A stretch of DNA of 64,000 bases from Plasmodium relictum. Its lineage: Eukaryota > Apicomplexa > Aconoidasida > Haemosporida > Plasmodiidae. The stretch lies in the NCBI RefSeq assembly GCF_900005765.1, contig NC_041691.1, forward strand, positions 248,001-312,000. The letters are read 5' to 3'. Below the pieces are notes generated by a model that ran no database searches, had not been told where the DNA came from, and was given only the letters and a program-made list of their open reading frames with translations. Shown piece after piece: positions 24,712 through 36,500 of the stretch (its first letter is position 1; every line of letters starts with the position of its first letter). Made by a program: the position numbers and the translations under genes.

Positions 24712-25665
24712 ATGAATAAAGAAATAGCAAAATATGATTTAGAAAGTGCAAAAGGAGAATTTAAAAAGAATAAAAATGAAGGCAAAAGTATTTTTGAAAG
24801 AGCAAAGCCCTTTATGGTTGGGGGAGTAAGTGGGATGTTTGCAACATTTTGTATTCAACCATTAGATATGATAAAAGTAAGAATTCAATTAAATGCTGAA
24901 GGAAAAAATGCAAATAGAAATCCATTTATAGTAGCTAAAGATATTATAAAAAATGAAGGAATGCTATCATTATACAAAGGGTTAGACGCAGGTTTAACTC
25001 GCCAAATAGTTTATACAACAGCAAGATTGGGATTATTTCGTACTTTCTCAGATATGGTAAAAAAAGATGGTGAACCATTACCTTTTTATAAAAAATGTTT
25101 TTGTGCTTTAGCGGCTGGGGCACTAGGAGCATTTATTGGAAATCCAGCAGATTTGTCATTAATTAGATTACAAGCAGATAGTACTCTACCAAAAGAATTA
25201 AAAAGAAATTATAATGGTGTTTTTAATGCATTATATAGGATATCTAAAGAAGAAGGTGTTCGATCACTATGGAAGGGATCGGTTCCAACTATTGCAAGAG
25301 CAATGTCTTTAAATTTAGGTATGCTATCAACTTATGATCAATCAAAAGAGATCTTAGAAAAATATTTAGGTTCTGGTATGAAAACTAACTTAGCTGCTAG
25401 CGTTATCAGTGGTTTTTTTGCTACCACCTTAAGTTTACCTTTTGATTTTGTTAAAACCTGTATGCAAAAAATGAAAGCAGATCCAATTACAAAAAAAATG
25501 CCCTATAAGAATATGCTTGATTGTGCATGTCAGATGTACAAAAAAGGGGGTATTTTTATTTTTTATTCAAGTTATCCTACATATTATGTTCGTATTGCAC
25601 CGCATGCTATGATTACCCTTATAACAGTCGATTTCATAAATAATTTTATAAAAAAAATTTCCTAG
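24712..25665 (+). CDS. DTC: Mitochondrial oxoglutarate/malate (di/tricarboxylate) carrier
   Basis: Inner-mitochondrial-membrane exchanger of malate, 2-oxoglutarate and related acids. It has three mitochondrial-carrier repeats with signature helices QPLDMIKVRIQL (from residue 49), NPADLSLIRLQAD (about 143) and LPFDFVKTCMQK (about 242). The second repeat has Leu where most carriers have Lys/Arg (PADLSL-IR), the same pattern as the animal oxoglutarate carrier (PAEVALIR), which supports the substrate class. The matrix-loop pattern following each signature is present (EGMLSLYKGLDAGLTRQ, EGVRSLWKGSVPTIARA), and the protein ends at 317 residues, normal for the family. Single exon, ATG preceded by an A/T-rich leader. 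Codon and amino-acid use is much less low-complexity than in its neighbours, fitting a conserved membrane protein. Confidence 0.96.
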   Translation: MNKEIAKYDLESAKGEFKKNKNEGKSIFERAKPFMVGGVSGMFATFCIQPLDMIKVRIQLNAEGKNANRNPFIVAKDIIKNEGMLSLYKGLDAGLTRQIVYTTARLGLFRTFSDMVKKDGEPLPFYKKCFCALAAGALGAFIGNPADLSLIRLQADSTLPKELKRNYNGVFNALYRISKEEGVRSLWKGSVPTIARAMSLNLGMLSTYDQSKEILEKYLGSGMKTNLAASVISGFFATTLSLPFDFVKTCMQKMKADPITKKMPYKNMLDCACQMYKKGGIFIFYSSYPTYYVRIAPHAMITLITVDFINNFIKKIS

Positions 25666-27888
25666 ATTCAGTTGAACATAATATACATATATACACATGT
25701 GTATTTAAAAATTCATACTTTTTTTTTTGAGAAAATTAATAAAATAAAACACTTCTGCTTGTTTATTTATTCTCTTTATATGCTATTTTTATAGTAATTT
25801 TTTTTTTTTTTATTTTAAAGATTTTAAAATATTATGTATAAAAATAATATTAATTTAAAAGAACTATTAATAAAGGCGCATAATGCTTTATTTTTTTTCA
25901 TTTGCAATCATGTTTTCATATACTTGTAAAAGAATTTAAAATGTCTATATTAAGATTTTTTCATAATTTTTTAACATTATATAATTTTGATTCCTTCTAA
26001 TTTTTTTATAATGCAAAATACTAAAATATACTTAAAGCTTTTTTTTTTTTATTATGTTTAATCGTTTCAAAATAAGTTGTTTTAATATGTATCATGCTAT
26101 TTTAAAAAATAAATATATTTTCTTTTGTCTATAGAATAAGAGAATAATGCATAGGTATTTTTGATTTCTCAATTTTTTATTGTTTTCTATTCTCTAAGAA
26201 TTTTTAAAAATTTGAAGTGTATCTTGTTTTTTTTTTTTATTTCATTAAAAACATATCATATCTAACTAAAGAGTATTCAATTTAAAATTTTAGTTTAATA
26301 ATAATATCATATATATATGAAAATTAAATATGTACGATTATTATGCAGCTATTCTTGATATATAAAATTATTTATCAAGATGCATAATTAATCTAAAACT
26401 GTTATTCATCTTTATATATATAAAAAAAACCTAATAGAAATCTAAATCTAAGTCTAAATATAGAATTTATTAACATTTATCGTAGGAGAAAAATTTCTAT
26501 ATAGATTAAACTATAAGTTTATATTTATTATATATTTCAACAATATAAATAAAAAAAAAAATTTTTAAAAGTAATGGTAATTCCTTCTTAATGTATTCTG
26601 CATATTTTTTTATTATTATAATTCTTTTCATTTAATTTAATTATTTATTTATTTTATTATTGTTTTTTTTTTTTTTTTGTTATACTTTTAAACTATGTTA
26701 AGTATTTTGAAATAAAAAAGGGGATTTTTAAAAATATTAAAAAATAAAAATCATATAAAATGCTATATGTATTGTTAAAAAATATATTACATAAAACGGT
26801 TAAGTACTAAATAACAAAAAATATGAATCACTTAAAAAAAAATAAATAATGATTAATAAAATATAAAGAATATAATAAAATATAATATGCATATATATAT
26901 ATATATATATATAGTATGGTAAAATGCATTAAATATTAAATAAAAAAAGTGTTATAAAGAAAAAATGTTAAACTTATTAGATATTATTTTTTATTACTAT
27001 TTTTTTTTTTAAATAAAATAAAAAAACTAAAAAGCATTTTACGATGTTAATTTTGAAAATATCTTTAAGAAGAATTAAAAATAACTTTTTGAGATTTTGT
27101 TATATTTAAAATTATTTATTATAAATATACACAGCGTGTTTAGTCTTAATTTTCATATACATATATATTTAAAACTTCGATAACTATTAAATACTTTTCT
27201 TCTATTTTTTTTTTATTTATTTGTTATAAAATATATTTTATTATTGTAAATTTTTCAGAAAATATAAAATTTTAAATAAATTTTTGTATCATATTTATAT
27301 GTATGCTAATAAGCAAAAATTTCAGTTTAGTATCATAGTTAGCTAAACACTGTTAAAATAAGTTTTAAAGCAATAATATATACTATGATTTTATGTAAAT
27401 TTATATATAATATTCATATTTATTTATGTTAATTACTTCATTATAAGATCTACAATTTTTTATTATTATCTTTATAATTTATTTCTATTTTTTTTTTCTG
27501 CTAGTATATAATTGTCTATTTTTTTTATTTAATAATTTATTTGCCTGAAAATATAGTCTCCTTTTTATTTTTAAATTTTTTTATAAGTACTCATACTTTT
27601 TACGTAATACACTGTCGAATATTAAATGTATGTATTTAAATGCTAAAAGAAGTTTTATTATATTGTATAACTTTTTTATAAATGATTTTGTTTTGCAATG
27701 AGTATTATTTATTTATTTTTTTTGTTATAATTTGTAATTTTTTTTATTACATTTATATTTTTATTTTTCATAATATATACATGTATATTTATGTTATATT
27801 CCCTGTAAAAAATTCTACCTTCCAGTTTTTTTCTTTTTATTTATAACTTCACCATCATATTTTTATTCATATATTTTTTTAACCTTTT
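25666..27888. other. Convergent intergenic region
   Basis: 2.2 kb between two convergent stops, longer than most convergent gaps here (140-610 bases). It contains A/T runs and an AT tract around 26889-26912. No open frame of note and no RNA gene was recognised. Confidence 0.55.
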
Positions 27889-30159
27889 CTATGTTACTAC
27901 TTTTTTTTTTTTTAATTGTTGATTAAGAATAGTTAAGTTAGTAGATACATTGTCTTCATGATCATCATTGCTATTATTAGAACTTAAGGATAATAAATCT
28001 GCATCCTCTATTTTATCATTATATTCTTTCTTTAATGGATTTTCTTTCATATTCTTAGTTAAGGACAAAATGTTTTCAAATAATTCTTTTTTTTTTGATT
28101 TTAATTTATTTCTTATGGAATTACTATTTATTTTTGTAGTGTTAGTATTCAAGTACAAGTTTGTTTTTCTTTTATTTTTAGGAATATCTTTGATTTTTTT
28201 TTTTTTATCATTATCAAGTTCATTTATTTTTGAGTTTTTTTCAGGTACATGTGGCTTAAAAACATTTTTTGAAAGCATTTTCACTTCACACTTTTTGAAA
28301 ACTCTTGATTCATTATTTACATAAACCTTTGTTTTCGATCTACTAAGAAGCTTTCTTGACCTTAATTGAAAATCTCTTTTTTTTTTATTATCTAAAATAT
28401 TTATGTTTTTCTCTGTATTTTCCAACTTTTTTTTGTTTAAAATAACTCTATTTGGTGGTTTTATAGAATTTAACCTCAAAAGACTTTTTCTTTTCTTTAA
28501 TGTTAAAGTATTTTGTTTTTTAAATTTAGTTTCAATCATTGAGTTAAGTTTGTTCAAATTACTTTTTTTTCTTAAAGGTAAATTACTATTTTTTGTTGAC
28601 AAATTAATAGTGTTTCTTCTCAATTTCAACGATCTTGCTCTAGGAATAGGGAACTTTGAATTTTTACGACCTAATTCTTTTTCATTTTTTTTTTTAGGTG
28701 TAATACTATTTTTATCTAAAGAAAGTTTCCTATATTTTACAAACATTTTTTTTGATGAAGAAGAACCGAATGTATCTTCATCATTTGAAGTTGATAATTC
28801 AAGACTATTCTTATTTTCATTTTTATTTTTTGCTTCCTTTAGTTTTTTTTCCATTTCATATTTTGAAATAATTAATTTACAAAATCTACCATTATGTCCA
28901 TTTTTTTTTTTTTCATGTTCCTGAGTATATTGAGTATTTTTCTGCAAAGGATTCCTAGCTTTTGTATTTTCTTTAGAAATTTCTTGCTTTTTAAAACTTT
29001 CCATGACATTATATTTAGTTAAAACATTTTCATCTTCGCATATTTTAACTTGTTTTTTATATTGTTTTGAATTTTTATCATTTTTTACATTACATTTTAT
29101 ATTTTTGTCTTTGATTTCTATTTTTATTTTTTCCGAATTTAATTCATCATTACCTTCTGTTAGTTCTTTTTTTTTTTCATTTGATTTATCTTCATTATCA
29201 ACAAATTTATTCATTTCATTAGCATAAATCATATCTTTATATTCATTTAAAGTAATTTCAATGTCATTTTCCTTTTCTACATCAAGAGTACTTTTATATT
29301 CTTGAGAATTTGTATTGTTTGTTTTAAAATCATTTTGTCTTTTTTCATTCGAAATATTTTGTTTATAATCATAGTCATTTGAATGAAAATTATTTTTACT
29401 ATGATAGTTTTGAGTGCATTTTTTATTTTTCTCTTGATAATTCAAATTTGCTTTTTCATTATAACTATAATAATATTCAGAATGTTTATCGTTTTTATAG
29501 TGGGGGTAATATGTAAAGGAATCATTCAATTTACTACAATCATCTACATCAAATATTTCTACTGAATTATTTGTTTTTTCTTCTGTTTCATATTCATTAG
29601 AATATATATTTTCAAAATTGTTTGAGCGAGGTGTATTGTTATAGTTAAAATTGTTGCTTTGGCAATTGTCTTCTTGTGAGCAATTAAAACAATGAATATC
29701 TTCATTATCATTATAATAACTATCTTTATTATATTTAAAGTCGTGTAAACTATTATGTGGTCTTAATTTCGAACTAAAGTAATCGTTTTCATAATAATAT
29801 TTTGTCTTCTTATTCTTTTTTTTTCTATGTTTTTTATTTCCTTTACATTTAGGGCATTTTTCATATAATGGATCTTGAGGAACTCCATAAGGATATGCCA
29901 CAAATGGATTACATTGTCTATTTAATTTTTGTGATGAACAAATAAGCGGAGAAAATAAGGAACGCTTTAGTGGCTTGTCACCTTCATAATGTTCATAGTA
30001 TTCTTGAATGAATGGGCCCTCTGGTTCTTTCATAAAATATGGATTATATATAAATTTTTTAGCCTTTATATCATTAACGTAAGTATAGTCTTCTTGTGGT
30101 TTGTACAATGCTTGAACATTTATATTTTTATAACCTGGAATGCAACTTACTTCTTCCAT
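27889..30159 (-). CDS. Basic conserved protein of unknown function
   Basis: Family not recognised. 756 residues, single exon, ATG at 30159. The first 110 residues look ordered and conserved: MEEVSCIPGYKNINVQALYK, then FIYNPYFMKEPEGPFIQEYY, DKPLKRSLFSPLICSS and RQCNPFVAYPYGVPQDPLYE. This part is rich in Tyr, Pro and Phe, unlike the rest. A CPKC motif follows near 103-106 but has no partner Cys pair close by, so I do not call a zinc ribbon. The middle is Asn/Lys/Glu-rich. From about 430 on it is strongly basic with repeated Leu-Arg/Lys-Ser patterns (ARSLKLRRNTINL, RKSLLRLNSI, FQLRSRKLLSRSK), which could bind microtubules or nucleic acid. No TM or signal peptide. Confidence 0.85.
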   Translation of the reverse strand: MEEVSCIPGYKNINVQALYKPQEDYTYVNDIKAKKFIYNPYFMKEPEGPFIQEYYEHYEGDKPLKRSLFSPLICSSQKLNRQCNPFVAYPYGVPQDPLYEKCPKCKGNKKHRKKKNKKTKYYYENDYFSSKLRPHNSLHDFKYNKDSYYNDNEDIHCFNCSQEDNCQSNNFNYNNTPRSNNFENIYSNEYETEEKTNNSVEIFDVDDCSKLNDSFTYYPHYKNDKHSEYYYSYNEKANLNYQEKNKKCTQNYHSKNNFHSNDYDYKQNISNEKRQNDFKTNNTNSQEYKSTLDVEKENDIEITLNEYKDMIYANEMNKFVDNEDKSNEKKKELTEGNDELNSEKIKIEIKDKNIKCNVKNDKNSKQYKKQVKICEDENVLTKYNVMESFKKQEISKENTKARNPLQKNTQYTQEHEKKKNGHNGRFCKLIISKYEMEKKLKEAKNKNENKNSLELSTSNDEDTFGSSSSKKMFVKYRKLSLDKNSITPKKKNEKELGRKNSKFPIPRARSLKLRRNTINLSTKNSNLPLRKKSNLNKLNSMIETKFKKQNTLTLKKRKSLLRLNSIKPPNRVILNKKKLENTEKNINILDNKKKRDFQLRSRKLLSRSKTKVYVNNESRVFKKCEVKMLSKNVFKPHVPEKNSKINELDNDKKKKIKDIPKNKRKTNLYLNTNTTKINSNSIRNKLKSKKKELFENILSLTKNMKENPLKKEYNDKIEDADLLSLSSNNSNDDHEDNVSTNLTILNQQLKKKKVVT

Positions 30160-31208
30160 TTTAAAGGTTATCTTTATGAAAAATTAAAATTATTTATTAT
30201 GTTTAAATAAATTACAGTTTTTATTTGAGGTAGTAACCGAATTAACATATATGTTATTTATAAATATTAGCAACACATAAAAAATTTGAATTTTTATAGT
30301 ATATATCAAAAAAAAAATGTTTATTTATCAATTAAAAACAAATTAAAAGAAGAAAAAAACTTAAATTTTTTTGTTTTTCTAAATACAATAAAAAGACGTA
30401 TTTTGAAGAATATAATATTATTAGAGTACAATACTGAAAACACTAGCGATTTTTACAGTAAGAATTAAAAATTAAAATCTAAATTAAAAATGTATATCAT
30501 ATAATATTCTTATTATCAAAGGAAATTGAAGGAAGTTAAAAAAATCTCCAAAGAACAAATTTAAAAAAAAATAAAATAAATATTAATATTTTTTTTTTTT
30601 TTTTGTCCATATGTTTAACATTATTCTTATGGATGCAACTTTTTCTTTTAATAATTTATTATTGTGTGCAAAAATAGCTAAAAAAAAAAAAAAGATAAAA
30701 AATAGTAGGTAACGTTTTAGATTATTTCTTATTGTTCATAATTTTTCTCTTAATTGTTACACTTAATTTCATTTTTCATAGAATATTTATATTAATTATA
30801 TATTTCTTTATGCACAAATATAACTTATGAGTCATTTATTTTATTATTTTTTTTTTTTAATATTTCATATATCTATTTATATTTTCTAATTTATAACTCA
30901 TGATTTTAAGTAAATGTTATTTTTTTTTATGTTCATAACTTTTCTGAAAATGTTCAGAAGTTTATCAATTAAATGAATGTATATAGCAAGCTCACATGGT
31001 GTATAATTAAAATACTTCCTGCATTTAGTTATATAGAAAAAATTGTGCATATTAGTTTAAGAGAAATTCACTGTTCATTAAATAAGTAATAAAATAAAAA
31101 TATTGTATGGATGAATTATTTTTTTACTTCATTAATATTTTAAGATAAAATTTTATAAATTTAACTTTTTATTACAATTTTTTTTTTGTGAATTTTTTGT
31201 AAAAGAAT
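30160..31208. other. Divergent promoter region
   Basis: About 1 kb between two divergent starts. A 60-codon open frame at 30286-30468 is present but has no homology, and I do not regard it as a gene. Confidence 0.6.
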
Positions 31209-32438
31209 ATGAAATCATTGAAATATGTATGTAATAATAATTATATAAAAAAAAATAAAATTTTTCATCATAATATAGTTAATTTTACAGTTTTAAAAAA
31301 TTTTAAAAATGAAGAATTAATCAAAAATTCAAAAAAAATTTATTGTAAAAGATATACTTCAAGTATTTCAAGAGAATGTAAAGCATTTAATGAATATAAC
31401 AAAACAAGGTTTAAATTAGAAAATAATACTACAAAAAATAATTATAAAAATATTAAAGTTATAGAGAACGAAAAAGAAAGTGAAAAAGCTGTTGAAGAAA
31501 TAAATCAAAATGACATTATTGCAGTAGATTTTGAAGGTACAAATTTAGGTAAATATGGCAAAGTGTGTATTATGCAAGTTTATACAGAAAAAAGGAATAA
31601 TAATAAAGCAGATGATAAAGTGATTGAGAAATATTATATATTTGATTTACTAAAATTATCAGTTATAAATAGCGTAAAAAAAATAATTGAAAATAAAAGA
31701 ACACTGAAATTAGTACACGATTGCAGAGAAGATAGCTCAGCCTTGTATAACCAATTAGGTATAAAATTTGAAAATGTTTATGATACATCAAGAGCGCATA
31801 TGTTACTTATGCAAAAAAGGAGAAATAGAGATATATATCAAGTAAGTTTTTTGCAGCTTCTGAATGATTACTTGGGAATTAAAGATGAATGCCTAAATAA
31901 TATAAAAAAAGAAATGTATAAAAATGAAAAAATTTGGGAAATGAGACCACTAAGTAAAATGTGCATTATTTATGCCTTAAAAAATGTTAAATATTTATTA
32001 CCTTTGTACAAAATTTTTGATAAAATGGTTTCCAAAAAGGAAGTTTTGGAAAAATCAAAAGATTTCGTAAACTACTGTTTCCTTAATTCTCGCTATAAAT
32101 TACCGAATGATTTAGCTAAAAGGGGAAATATAATAGAAGCGATGCTAGTAAGCAAATCATTGATAAATTGTGTTTTTAAATTAAATAGTACAAGAAAAGG
32201 CATAGCATGTACTCCATCATCTGTTGCACAATTTCGTGATGTCAATGTAGGTGATGTTGTTTTGTGTGTAGTAAGCAATAAATCAATAGATCAAAAAGTT
32301 TTATATTTATGTAAACATGATGATGTATATGATTACTGGAATTTGAAAGAAAGACCAAGGGGAAAATTTAAGCCCTCTATACATGAAAATAATACTGATC
32401 CTATGATTATGTTTTGTGATGAGGAACTTTCAACTTAA
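31209..32438 (+). CDS. EXD/Egalitarian-type 3'-5' exonuclease-like protein
   Basis: DEDD-superfamily nuclease fold of the RNase D/Egalitarian/EXD group. The N-terminus (residues 1-60) is basic and hydroxylated with almost no acids, which may be an organelle targeting sequence. Motif I is IIAVDFEGTN (D107, E109). Motif II is LKLVHDCREDSSAL (D175). It is followed by VYDTSRAHMLL, LLNDYLG, and RPLSK before motif III. Motif III reads YALKNVKYLLPLY (Y255 to N259), where active members have Tyr-x3-Asp; the Asp is Asn here. The first three acidic residues are kept. The C-terminal 110 residues (GVACTPSSV-like, VNVGDVVLCVVSNKS, KFKPSIHENNTDPMI) are conserved-looking but unknown; a small beta domain is possible. 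409 residues, single exon. It could be an inactive RNA-binding homologue like Egalitarian, or a weak nuclease. Confidence 0.9.
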   Translation: MKSLKYVCNNNYIKKNKIFHHNIVNFTVLKNFKNEELIKNSKKIYCKRYTSSISRECKAFNEYNKTRFKLENNTTKNNYKNIKVIENEKESEKAVEEINQNDIIAVDFEGTNLGKYGKVCIMQVYTEKRNNNKADDKVIEKYYIFDLLKLSVINSVKKIIENKRTLKLVHDCREDSSALYNQLGIKFENVYDTSRAHMLLMQKRRNRDIYQVSFLQLLNDYLGIKDECLNNIKKEMYKNEKIWEMRPLSKMCIIYALKNVKYLLPLYKIFDKMVSKKEVLEKSKDFVNYCFLNSRYKLPNDLAKRGNIIEAMLVSKSLINCVFKLNSTRKGIACTPSSVAQFRDVNVGDVVLCVVSNKSIDQKVLYLCKHDDVYDYWNLKERPRGKFKPSIHENNTDPMIMFCDEELST

Positions 32439-33574
32439 AATTGTTATAATGAATAAAGAAAAACATAATTTAAAGTTTTAATATTTGTATATATGTGTAT
32501 TCATAATAGGGTTTTATATATTCAAAAATACGAAGAATTTAAAAGCTGGAATAAATAAATTAATGAAAAAAATTATTTAACTTAATCTTTTCACCTTAAA
32601 ATATGAAAATTATAAATATTTCTCTTATTTTTATATATATATTTCATCTTTTAAGTAGAAAAAGGTTATAATTTATTAAATTTTTTAGAATATATTTTAT
32701 AATATAATAAATGGCATATGAGCGTTTTATATATATTTAAAAGTTTTTTTTTTTTTTTAATTTAAATTTTAATACTTTAAAGTATTGTAATTTTTTTTTT
32801 TCCTTTTTTTTTTTTTTGTAATTAAAATAAATATATCACGATAATACATGGTTATTTGATGAAAAGTAATGACTAAATTGTCTTTTTTTTTATTTTTTTT
32901 TTTAATTATCTATAGATTTATTACAGTTAATAAATTATATGACATTTTATTTTTTTTTTAAATATAATATGTAAATAAAATATTGATATAAATATATCAT
33001 AATCCTATTATATAATTTATTATACTTAAAATATCATCTATATTTTTTCGGTAGGAAGAGTATAAAATAATCCAAAACATAAAAGAGAAAATTATTCGAA
33101 ATGTTATATATATAAAATAAAATGTGTTTGTACATATATCATGCCTATTTAATGTAAAGTTTAACGAACAAAGAATTAAAATAAATGGAATTATATATTA
33201 ATAAAAAAAAAAAAAAGAGTAAATATATATATAATTATTTTATTAAAAAAAAATAAGTAAAAATAAAAGCATTATATAGTTATGATTTATTTTAAAATTT
33301 TATACAAAGAAAAAAAAAAACGTAAGTGCAATTTATATATAAGGAAAAAGAAAACAGAAAATTAAATTTCACAATATGCATAAAAAAGAATACCTGGATT
33401 TTTTTTTAATTTTATTATTTTTTAATGAATGATCATGACTAAAGAATAAGGAAACATTTTATTTATACTATGTATGAAAAATATATATATTATATAAATA
33501 TTTATTAATTTCCTTTCTTAATTTTTTTATAATTTGAGTTAAAATAAAAATAAAATAAGGAAAACTGAAAGAAA
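32439..33574. other. Intergenic region between tandem genes
   Basis: 1.1 kb of A/T runs carrying the exonuclease 3' flank and the promoter of the next gene. No gene seen. Confidence 0.6.
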
Positions 33575-36500
33575 ATGAATACAATAAAATCCTACAAATG
33601 GGTAATATTTTTACTAAAAACAAATAATAGTTTTACTATTTTATTTATGTATCTTTCATATATCTAGTAATATTTTTATATTTATTTTATTTTATTTTAT
33701 TTTTGTCCAATTGTTTTTTGAAAAATAAATAATTACACAATATTTAATAAAAGCATAATATTAAAAATTTAAGAAAAAGTTTAAAAAGCATTTGTAAATA
33801 ATATAAAACAGTAATAAAAAAAAAAATAAAATAAAAAATTATAATATATGGCATTAGCTTTAAAAATAACGAGCTATTTTTACTTTTTTAGCCTAATTAT
33901 GCTATAATAAAAATATGTTACATTAATATTATATTTTAATAGTAATATTAAATAAAAATAGGAATAGAGAATTTATAAAATACGAAAACAAAAAAAATTA
34001 AGTTAAATTAAGTATATATATAAATGTAGAAAATATATATTTTAATTTTATATAAATTATTATATTATTAAAAGAAAAAAATATTTTTATTTTTAAATTG
34101 AAATTCTATAATTCTATAAAAGCTGAATAAATACAAATTCAGTTTTTTTTTTATTTATTTAGTATTTAGAAAATGGCTGCGAAATAGTACCTTTAAAAAA
34201 GACATATAATAAAGGAGAAGATTATTCTTTAACACTTTTAGACATCCAAGCCGATTTTTCTGATTTTCTAAGTGAAGAAAAAAATATTTTAAGTGATGAA
34301 AAAATAGTAAATCAAGGAGAAAATATATTTAATATACAAAAAAAGCAACTTACGCAAAAGGAAATAAGTACACCTCAAAGAGAAAAATATGTATATGAAA
34401 TTGATCATTTATGGGCATATATAGAATGGCATTATAATTTTGAGGATGAAATAAAGGTACAAAAAAACTTAGTAAGTGATGTGAATAAACTTAGAAAAAT
34501 TCCCAAATTATATGTTTCAGCTCATATAATTGAAGGAATAATAAATGAAATGCCTAAGAATGAAAATATTTGTATTTTAAAATATACTACATACTCTAAT
34601 TTTTACCAGAAATATAGCAGTGAATTAGAAAACTTAAAGGGGGAAAAAAAAAAAAATAGCATTTATGACATTTGTAATTACATATATGAAGTTTGTGATA
34701 TTGCAGATAAATCACTCGTATTTGCTAGTAGCCCTGTAATTAATACAACAATAAAAAATATATTAAGCATAACAAAGAGTGGGAAGAAAAGAGAAGATTT
34801 TAATGAAGAAGAAGAAGCAGAAAAAATTACAGAAGATGAAATATGGCAAATTTATATATCTAATAAAATAAAATCAATAAATGACCAATGGTTATTAGTT
34901 TCTATTAATGAGGAATTAAAAAATATTATAAACAATTCTGGAGATATATATTTTAAAATTTTTAATAAATATATAAAGGAGCATAATGATTTCATAAAAA
35001 TTCATGATTATAATATTATGAGAAAAAATAATAATACTGTACTTAAAGGAAAAAATAGAGATAATATTTTTGAGTTAAATAATCAGGATAATAATTTAAA
35101 TTTAAATAAATTAAATAAATATAAAATTAATTTAATTTTTTCAGAAAATAAGGATATCAATTTTATTTTATACAAATTGTGTTTAAATTTAGGAAAAATG
35201 AATGATGTTGTTTTATGTACGAAAAATAAAACATACAACATTTTATTAAATGATATTGATGGAACATTAACAATTTGCCTTAAATCATTTTTTTCTAAAT
35301 ATTATAAAAATAGTCCTATAGATAGTAAAAATTGTTCACAACCTATTCAAGCATATCAAAATGGAATAGACAAAAATAATTTTTTTTATAAAGAAGAAGA
35401 ATTAATAAAAACCTTATCCATTATGGGATTATGTAAAGAAAAAATTATTTTAAATCAAAAAGCAACAATTTTTAATAATGTAGAATTATTATTTTCTTAT
35501 TATTTATTAGTTCACAATGAAACATTAAATAACATTGATGATGAGGATGACGATGGTATAATTTACATTAGCAGAAAAGCACTTTTTGAAAATTTGCAAT
35601 TCTCTAATGAAGAAATTAGTAGTTATTTATTACACTTACAAAAATACAGTAATAACAACTTATTATACATTAAAAATAAAGGGTTTAGATATATTAAAAG
35701 TGAAATTGTTTATGAATTTTTAATTAAAATGATAGAATTAATAAGTATTAATGATAATTTATATGAACATCAGTATATAGAGAAAAATAAAATGAAGAAT
35801 AATCTTTTTACGAAATACCAAGAGGATTTACATAAAGTATTAAAGAAAAAGTATGGAATAACATTTTTAAATTTATTTAATTTAATATATGAAAATTTAA
35901 ATGAGTTTGAATTTTTAAAAAAAAATAAAATACCAATTGAAAAATACGTAATATTACAATTATGTTTGAAATCTTGCGATATTGAAAATAAAAATTTTGA
36001 GTATTTTAATTTATATTATAATTATTATTTCTTTTATGAATATTTAAATAAAAATTCAAACGAATTAACTTTTGAAGATATATTTGAAAATTATCTCGAT
36101 TTTTTACATAATGATGATCATATTGACGATACCTTAGTATATTTTAATTTATTTAAATTACATAATATTATATCGTTAAATATTTTAAGGTCCAGTGGTA
36201 AAGTAGTTATTCATTCAGATAAATTATTTACCTTCGATATGGAGATGCTAACATACATTAAATATATTGATGAAATTTTTCGAAATTTTAGTTCGAATTT
36301 AATGGATAAAATAATTCAAAATTTCATCAAAAGTTATCAATTTTTTTTAGATTATGGATATGATAAAGAAAAGACAAATACGAACAGTATTGATGAAAAT
36401 AAAAGTAAAAATTTTATACATAACAATGATATAATAAATGGAAAGTTAATTAACACTGATAAATATCAAAATAGAGTGTTTTTTAGAGATAATATAATTT

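Noticed and set aside
29820-29860. Zinc ribbon in the 756-residue basic protein
   Set aside because: Only one CPKC pair is present in the conserved part; no second Cys pair at a suitable distance.
30286-30468. 60-codon plus-strand frame in the divergent region before the exonuclease gene
   Set aside because: Low-complexity Lys/Asn/Ile content, no homology, no clear splice partner.
31209-31390. Firm apicoplast or mitochondrial targeting call for the exonuclease-like protein
   Set aside because: The N-terminus is basic but very Asn/Lys-rich like all proteins here, so the composition is not diagnostic.
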